In this document: one piece after another, positions 59,276 through 64,000 of the stretch
Layout: each line of letters begins with the position of its first letter
Numbering within the stretch: position 1 is the first letter of the stretch
From: Leisingera aquaemixtae
Lineage (GTDB): Bacteria; Pseudomonadota; Alphaproteobacteria; Rhodobacterales; Rhodobacteraceae
Length of the DNA stretch: 64,000 bases
Reading direction: 5' to 3'
NCBI RefSeq assembly: GCF_001458395.1
Contig: NZ_CYSR01000022.1
Coordinates: 62,001 to 126,000, forward strand
The notes under the pieces: generated by a model
What the model saw: the letters and a program-made list of their open reading frames with translations, nothing else
Databases searched by the model: none
What the model was told of the DNA's origin: nothing
Program-made: the position numbers and the translations under genes

Positions 59276-60279
59276 CGTTGCTGGCCTTCGCGGCGGCAGC
59301 GGCAGCCGGGTTCGAGGTGGAGGAACGGCATTGGATCGGCCCCGAGGACGGCACCCCGCTGCGTGTGATCTCGACCACGGACACCGCCATTCTGGAGCCG
59401 CTGATCGGCAGCTTTCTGGAGGAGCATCCGGAGGCGGCGATCGAATACACGGTGGCCAACAGCAGCGAGGTGATGAAGGCGGTGCTGGAGGGGCAGGAGC
59501 CGTTCGACGTTGCCCTGTCTTCGGCCATGGACTTGCAGACCAAGCTGGCCAATGACGGGTTCACCCGCCCGCACCGCTCAGCGGCGACTGCGCTGATCCC
59601 GGAATGGGGCGAGTGGCGCAGCCATGTGTTTGCCTTCTCCCTGGAGCCCGCCTCCATCGTTGTGTCGGCGGCGGCGTTTTCGGGCGGCGAAGCCTTGCGC
59701 ACGCGTCAGGACCTGATTTCGCTCTTGCGCGCCGAGCCGGAGCGGTTCCGCGGCAAGGTGGGCACCTATGATGTCTCGCTGAGCGGGCTGGGGTATCTCT
59801 TTGCGACCCAGGATGCGCGTACGTCGGAAACCTACTGGCGGCTGATGGAGGTCATCGGCAGCCTGGACCCGCAGCTGTTCTGCTGTTCCTCCAGCATGAT
59901 CGAAAGCGTCGCGTCCGGGGAGATCCTGGTGGCCTATAACGTTCTGGGCAGCTATGCGCGGGCCCGGCGGGATCTGGCGGACAAGATCATCGTGATCGAT
60001 CCCGAGGATTACACCCATCTGATGATGCGCTCTGCCGTGCTGCTGAAGGGCGGGCGGCAGCCCGGTCTGGCGCGCAGCTTTGCCGACCATCTGGCTGCCG
60101 CGGCCTGGTCGCAGCCGCCAGCGGCCAACTATCCGTTCGCGCAGCCGCCGGTTGCCTTTGTGGACAGCGCCAGCCCGAAACGGCCGATTCAGCTGGGGCC
60201 GGGCCTGCTGGTCTATCTGGACGCGGAGAAGCGCCGCCGCTTCATGGCGGAATGGTTCAGCGCCGTGCGCAAGCATTAA
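59245..60279 (+). CDS. Periplasmic binding protein (iron/thiamine ABC type) coupled to tctDE
   Basis: 344 residues. Signal peptide MRHALFSALLTLLAFAAAAAAG; then a type II periplasmic-binding fold (LRVISTTDTAILEPLIGSFLEEHPEAAIEYTVANSSEVMKAVLEG, DVSLSGLGYLFATQDAR, EILVAYNVLGSYARARR) related to Fe3+ and 2-aminoethylphosphonate binding proteins. No permease or ATPase gene follows. It starts within the last 31 bp of tctE, so it may be a sensing partner of the kinase rather than part of a transporter. That role is inference from position. Confidence 0.82.
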   Translation: MRHALFSALLTLLAFAAAAAAGFEVEERHWIGPEDGTPLRVISTTDTAILEPLIGSFLEEHPEAAIEYTVANSSEVMKAVLEGQEPFDVALSSAMDLQTKLANDGFTRPHRSAATALIPEWGEWRSHVFAFSLEPASIVVSAAAFSGGEALRTRQDLISLLRAEPERFRGKVGTYDVSLSGLGYLFATQDARTSETYWRLMEVIGSLDPQLFCCSSSMIESVASGEILVAYNVLGSYARARRDLADKIIVIDPEDYTHLMMRSAVLLKGGRQPGLARSFADHLAAAAWSQPPAANYPFAQPPVAFVDSASPKRPIQLGPGLLVYLDAEKRRRFMAEWFSAVRKH

Positions 60280-60359
60280 CGCGGTTCGGCAGATGGTCCG
60301 CAGGCGCCGGGGATGAGCCTTGGCGGCGAGGGCCGCCGATGGCGCACAGCCGGCCTCTG

Positions 60360-61256
60360 CTATACCCCCGGCTGCGCTGCGGCGGCTTTCTGTGCCTGCA
60401 GGCCGGTTGCGAACTCCATGAAGGCCCGGATCACCTTCACGTCGCGCCGCTGGGTCAGGTAGACCATGCTTTCGCTCATCTCCAGACCGGCCCCCTGCAG
60501 CCGGTATTGTACCAGGCGGCTGTCATGGCCGAACTCCGCCGCCGACACGAAACCGACGCCCGCGCCTGAGGCGGCAAGCTCCCGCACCGCCTCGCGCCCT
60601 TCGGCAACAATCGCGGGCTTCAGCGTGACCCCTTGCGCGCGGGCGGCCGCTTCGACCTTTTCGCGGGTTTTCGATCCGTCTTCACGGAACACCAGCGGCA
60701 GGTGCGCCAGCTCCCTGAACGTCAGCCTCTGTTGCGAGGCCGGCAGCAGGCCGCGCGCGGCAAAGGCGGTGATTTCGGTCGCGCCGAGGTTCAGAACGCT
60801 CATGTCCTTGCCGGGGGTGAGGCTTCCCACGACGCCGATTTCGGCGTTGTAGGCCCGCAGTTCATCCAGGATAGCGCCGGTGTTCCCGGCCCGCAGCGAA
60901 ATGGTGACATTCGGGTAACGCTGCTGAAACGGCCCCAGAAAGCCGGTCAGATGCTGCGCGGAATCGGCGATGATCCGCAGCTCGCCCCCGGCCGCAGCGC
61001 CGCTTTCGGACAGGTGATCGGCGATCTGGCCTTCGACCTCGAAATAGTGCTTCGTCAGCTGCAGCAGCTTTTCGCCCGCGCCGGTCAGGATGACCCGCTT
61101 CTTCTCGCGGTGAAACAGCAGCACATCATGGTCCTGCTCCAGCTTCCGCACCTGTTCCGAGACCGCGGGCTGGGTGAGGCTCAGGGCCTCTGCCGCGCGG
61201 GAGAACCCCCCGAGAAGGGCGACATGGTGGAAGGCCCTGAGCTGGGAATGGCGCAT
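60360..61256 (-). CDS. LysR-family regulator of the phosphonate genes
   Basis: 298 residues. HTH at the N-terminus (MRHSQLRAFHHVALLGGFSRAAEALSLTQPAVSEQVRKLE), then the two-lobed inducer domain. Divergent from phnW, with a LysR-style dyad between them. LysR regulators beside phnWAY genes activate them in response to 2-aminoethylphosphonate, from memory of related systems, so phosphate-independent control is likely. Confidence 0.88.
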   Translation of the reverse strand: MRHSQLRAFHHVALLGGFSRAAEALSLTQPAVSEQVRKLEQDHDVLLFHREKKRVILTGAGEKLLQLTKHYFEVEGQIADHLSESGAAAGGELRIIADSAQHLTGFLGPFQQRYPNVTISLRAGNTGAILDELRAYNAEIGVVGSLTPGKDMSVLNLGATEITAFAARGLLPASQQRLTFRELAHLPLVFREDGSKTREKVEAAARAQGVTLKPAIVAEGREAVRELAASGAGVGFVSAAEFGHDSRLVQYRLQGAGLEMSESMVYLTQRRDVKVIRAFMEFATGLQAQKAAAAQPGV

Positions 61257-61275
61257 GGCGGAGGTCCTGTTTTTT

Positions 61276-61292
61276 CATAGGCTGAGCCTATG
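61276..61292. promoter_or_regulatory. LysR-type operator dyad
   Basis: CATAGGC-TGA-GCCTATG, 7-bp perfect arms and containing a T-N11-A core (T at 61278, A at 61290). It lies 20 bp from the LysR start and 79 bp before phnW. Confidence 0.7.
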
Positions 61293-61370
61293 AATAGATC
61301 GTTTTTTGCAATTTTACATATGGAAGTGCGGGCGGCAATGATGCGGGCAACCTGCGTTGGGAGATTGCAG

Positions 61371-62558
61371 ATGAGTGTTTCGACGGACCCGCTTGAACCG
61401 CCCCGGCTGGGCGAGCCCTATTTGCTGACGCCGGGGCCGCTGACCACGTCCTTTGCGGTGAAACAGGCGATGCTGCGGGACTGGGGCAGCTGGGATGACG
61501 ACTTCCGCGCCATGACCCGCGAGATCCGCCGCCGCCTGCTGGCGCTGCTGGGCGCAGGCGCGGAAGCGTTCGACTGCGTGCCGATGCAGGGCTCGGGCAG
61601 CTTTGCGGTGGAGGCGATGCTGGGCTCGTTCATTCCCCGCGATGGCAAGGCGCTGGTGCTGGCCAACGGCGCCTACGGGCAGCGCGCGGCGCAGATGCTC
61701 CGGTATCTGGGCCGCGATCATGCGGTGCTGGACAAGGGCGACTACCTGCCGCCGCGCGGCGCGGAGGTGGCGCAGATCCTGGCGCAGGACCCCGCGATCA
61801 CCCATGTGGTGGCGGTCCATTGCGAGACCTCCTCGGGCATTTTGAACCCGGTGGAGGAGATTTCGGAGGCCGCCTATGCGGCGGGGCGCAAGCTGCTGAT
61901 AGACTCGATGTCGGCCTTTGGCGCGATCGGGCTGGAGCCTGCGCAGATCCGGTATGAGGCGATGGTGTCCTCGGCCAATAAATGCATCGAAGGGGTGCCC
62001 GGCTTTGGCTTTGTCCTGGCCCGCAAGGCGGAAATCGAGGCAGCAGAGGGCAACAGCCATTCGCTGTCCCTGGATGTGCATGCGCAATGGGCCGCGCTGG
62101 AGACGACCGGCCAGTGGCGGTTCACGCCGCCGACGCATGTTGCGGCCTCCTTCCTGGAGGCGCTGCGCGCGCATGAAGCGGAGGGCGGGGTGGCGGCGCG
62201 CGGCGCGCGTTATGCCAGGAACCGCGGTGTGGTGGTGGCGGGGATGCGGCAGCTGGGGTTTGAGACCCTGCTGGACAGCCGCTGGCTGAGCCCCATCATC
62301 GTCACATTCTTTTGCCCTGCGGACCGTAACTTCGAGTTCAGCCGCTTTTACGATCTGATGAAGGCGAAGGGCTTTATCCTCTACCCGGGCAAGCTGACGG
62401 TGGTGGACAGCTTCCGCATCGGCTGCATCGGGCAGATGGACGAACATGTGATGCGGCGGGTTGTGGCCGCCGCCAAGGAAACCCTGGCCGAAATGGGGGT
62501 CGCCAGCGCGGCGCCGCCCGCTGCGGCCCTGAAAGAACGCGCCAAACTGGCCGCCTGA
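61371..62558 (+). CDS. phnW: 2-Aminoethylphosphonate:pyruvate transaminase
   Basis: 395 residues. GEPYLLTPGPLTTSFAVKQAMLRDWGSWDDDF and MQGSGSFAVEAMLGSF are PhnW motifs; the PLP lysine is K204 in SSANKCIEGVPGFGF. It converts 2-aminoethylphosphonate and pyruvate to phosphonoacetaldehyde and alanine. ATG 61371 follows GGGAGA; an upstream frame from 61290 overlaps the operator. First of phnW-phnA-phnY. Confidence 0.94.
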   Translation: MSVSTDPLEPPRLGEPYLLTPGPLTTSFAVKQAMLRDWGSWDDDFRAMTREIRRRLLALLGAGAEAFDCVPMQGSGSFAVEAMLGSFIPRDGKALVLANGAYGQRAAQMLRYLGRDHAVLDKGDYLPPRGAEVAQILAQDPAITHVVAVHCETSSGILNPVEEISEAAYAAGRKLLIDSMSAFGAIGLEPAQIRYEAMVSSANKCIEGVPGFGFVLARKAEIEAAEGNSHSLSLDVHAQWAALETTGQWRFTPPTHVAASFLEALRAHEAEGGVAARGARYARNRGVVVAGMRQLGFETLLDSRWLSPIIVTFFCPADRNFEFSRFYDLMKAKGFILYPGKLTVVDSFRIGCIGQMDEHVMRRVVAAAKETLAEMGVASAAPPAAALKERAKLAA

Positions 62559-62578
62559 GACACAAAGGACTTCAAGAC

Positions 62579-63838
62579 ATGACCACTGGAACCCCCTTTA
62601 CCGGGCCTGTCACCGCCAACGGGCGCAGCTATCCGGCGCCCAAGGTTCCGGCGATTGCGATTTGCCTGGACGGCTGCGAGCCGGAGTACCTGGAGACGGC
62701 CATCGCCAAGGGGCTGATGCCAACGCTGAAGCGGATCCGCGAGACTGGCACGGACCGGCTGGCGCATTCGGTGATCCCGTCCTTCACAAATCCCAACAAC
62801 CTCAGCATCGCGACGGGCCGGCCGCCCGCGGTGCACGGGATCTGCGGCAACTACCTGATCGACCCGGACACAGGCGAAGAAGTGATGATGAACGACGTGC
62901 GGTTTTTGCGCGCGCCCACCATCTTTTCGCAATTCTACGAGGCGGGCTGCCGGGTTGCCGTGGTCACCGCCAAGGACAAGCTGCGGGCGCTTTTGGGGGC
63001 GGGCCTCAGGTTCGACGAAAACCGGGCGGTCGCGTTCTCCTCGGAGCGGTCGGGGGAGACCACCAAGGCGGAGCACGGCATTGATAACGCCAGCGCATGG
63101 CTCGGCATGGCGGTGCCGGAGGTCTATTCGGCGGAGCTGAGCGAGTTTGTCTTTGCCGCCGGGGTAAAGCTGTTGCAGGAGTTCCGGCCGGACGTGATGT
63201 ACCTGTCGACCACCGACTACATCCAGCACAAGTTCGCCCCGGACCAGCAGGGCGCGCTGGACTTCTATGCGATGTTCGACAGGTATCTGGCGCAACTGGA
63301 TGAAACGGGCGCGGCCATCGTGGTGACTGCCGATCACGGCATGAAACCCAAGCACCACGCCGACGGGTCGCCCAATGTGGTCTACCTGCAGGATTACCTG
63401 GATGAAAGCCTGGGCGCGGGAAAGGCCCGAGTGATCCTGCCGATTACCGATCCCTACGTCGTCCACCACGGCGCGCTGGGGTCTTTTGCAACCGTGTACC
63501 TGCCCGATGGCGTGATAATGAGCGAGATCATTCCGCAGATTGAGGGCCTGGACGGGATCACCCATGTCTTGGATCAGGATGAGGCCGTGCGCCGCTTTGA
63601 GCTGCCAAAGGACCGGATCGGCCATCTGGTGGTGATCTCCGGCGAGAATGTCACGATTGGCACCTCGGCCCACCGCCACGACCTGGCCGCGCTGAAGGAG
63701 CCATTGCGCAGCCACGGCGGGCTGACGGAACAGGAGGTGCCCTTTATCGTGAACCGGGTTCTGGACCTGCCGGAGCAGCCTGAAACTTTGCGCAACTTTG
63801 ACGCTTTCTTCTACGCCTGCACCGCGGCGGCGCTGTGA
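62579..63838 (+). CDS. phnA: Phosphonoacetate hydrolase
   Basis: 419 residues of the alkaline-phosphatase superfamily. Zinc-ligand aspartate in AIAICLDGCEPEYLE, nucleophile threonine in PSFTNPNN (T70), and metal ligands in STTDYIQHKF and VTADHGMKPKHH. It splits phosphonoacetate into acetate and phosphate. With PhnW and PhnY it completes 2-aminoethylphosphonate breakdown. 20 bp after phnW. Confidence 0.94.
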   Translation: MTTGTPFTGPVTANGRSYPAPKVPAIAICLDGCEPEYLETAIAKGLMPTLKRIRETGTDRLAHSVIPSFTNPNNLSIATGRPPAVHGICGNYLIDPDTGEEVMMNDVRFLRAPTIFSQFYEAGCRVAVVTAKDKLRALLGAGLRFDENRAVAFSSERSGETTKAEHGIDNASAWLGMAVPEVYSAELSEFVFAAGVKLLQEFRPDVMYLSTTDYIQHKFAPDQQGALDFYAMFDRYLAQLDETGAAIVVTADHGMKPKHHADGSPNVVYLQDYLDESLGAGKARVILPITDPYVVHHGALGSFATVYLPDGVIMSEIIPQIEGLDGITHVLDQDEAVRRFELPKDRIGHLVVISGENVTIGTSAHRHDLAALKEPLRSHGGLTEQEVPFIVNRVLDLPEQPETLRNFDAFFYACTAAAL

Positions 63839-63854
63839 ACCAACGGGGGACGCT

Positions 63855-64000
63855 ATGACCAGTATCGAAATCCGCAACGAGGGCATGCGCATCGGCGGCG
63901 AGGCCGTTTTTACCGAAGCAACCGTGCCGGTCCACTACCCCTACACCGGGGAACTGGTCGGCACCGTGCCCGCAGGGCAGGCGGAGCACGCCCGCATGGC
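63855..64000 (+). CDS. phnY: Phosphonoacetaldehyde dehydrogenase, truncated by window end
   Basis: Only the first 48 codons are visible (MTSIEIRNEGMRIGGEAVF ... VHYPYTGELVGTVPAGQAEHARMA), an aldehyde-dehydrogenase N-terminus. The position after phnW and phnA identifies it as PhnY, which oxidises phosphonoacetaldehyde to phosphonoacetate with NAD. It begins 16 bp after phnA. Confidence 0.82.
   Translation, partial: MTSIEIRNEGMRIGGEAVFTEATVPVHYPYTGELVGTVPAGQAEHARM

Overview
The window is about 64 kb of GC-rich (roughly 63-65 %) alphaproteobacterial chromosome. Gene content points to the roseobacter branch of the Rhodobacteraceae, something like Leisingera, Phaeobacter or Ruegeria. The grounds are several TRAP/TTT carriers, an rpsA-ihfB-lapA-trpF-trpB block, a PhyR/NepR/EcfG general stress locus, a luxR-luxI pair, and phosphonate use by PhnW/PhnA/PhnY. 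The genus is inference. No rRNA, tRNA, CRISPR array, transposase or phage gene was seen.

Layout. 1-7.2 kb (minus strand): a TRAP carrier (dctP, dctQ truncated by the window edge) downstream of a cluster of isatin-hydrolase-type cyclase, MarR regulator and both subunits of a long indolepyruvate:ferredoxin oxidoreductase, suggesting indolic or aromatic acid catabolism. 7.2-10.1 kb: NCS1 permease and hydantoin/allantoin-type racemase, divergent from a GntR/FCD regulator, with a near-perfect 32-bp palindrome between them. 10.2-14.3 kb: a complete TRAP carrier (dctP, dctQ, dctM), divergent from a HutC-type GntR regulator with an 18-bp perfect palindrome between.

14.3-26.2 kb is a general-stress-response island. 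Its core is phyR facing a coupled nepR-ecfG-histidine kinase-phospholipase D operon. I find nine sites matching or nearly matching the EcfG promoter (GGAAC-N16/17-CGTT, with CGTA and GGTT variants). They precede phyR, nepR, an AI-2E-type transporter, a PRC-barrel protein, exoD, a periplasmic protein plus entericidin-like lipoprotein, two DUF1328 membrane proteins, and a geneless stretch ending in a strong terminator, which is a candidate small RNA. Dps, a Crp/Fnr regulator and a degenerate receiver-like protein lie in the same island.

26.4-33.7 kb: a MarR regulator with two tandem operators upstream of a 1065-residue reductive dehalogenase fused to a flavin/[2Fe-2S] reductase; a COG0523 metal chaperone with a Zur-like box; HxlR regulator and nitroreductase. 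33.7-51.2 kb is mostly core: rpsA, ihfB, lapA, trpF, trpB, ychF, trpA, lldD, rplY and pth. A protein arginine methyltransferase-like gene sits between rpsA and ihfB.

51.2-53.8 kb: an XRE regulator with three related dyads upstream, then luxR and luxI. 53.9-60.3 kb: a tripartite tricarboxylate-type carrier (tctCBA), divergent from tctDE and an overlapping periplasmic binding protein gene. 60.4-64 kb: LysR regulator divergent from phnW, phnA and a truncated phnY, for 2-aminoethylphosphonate degradation.
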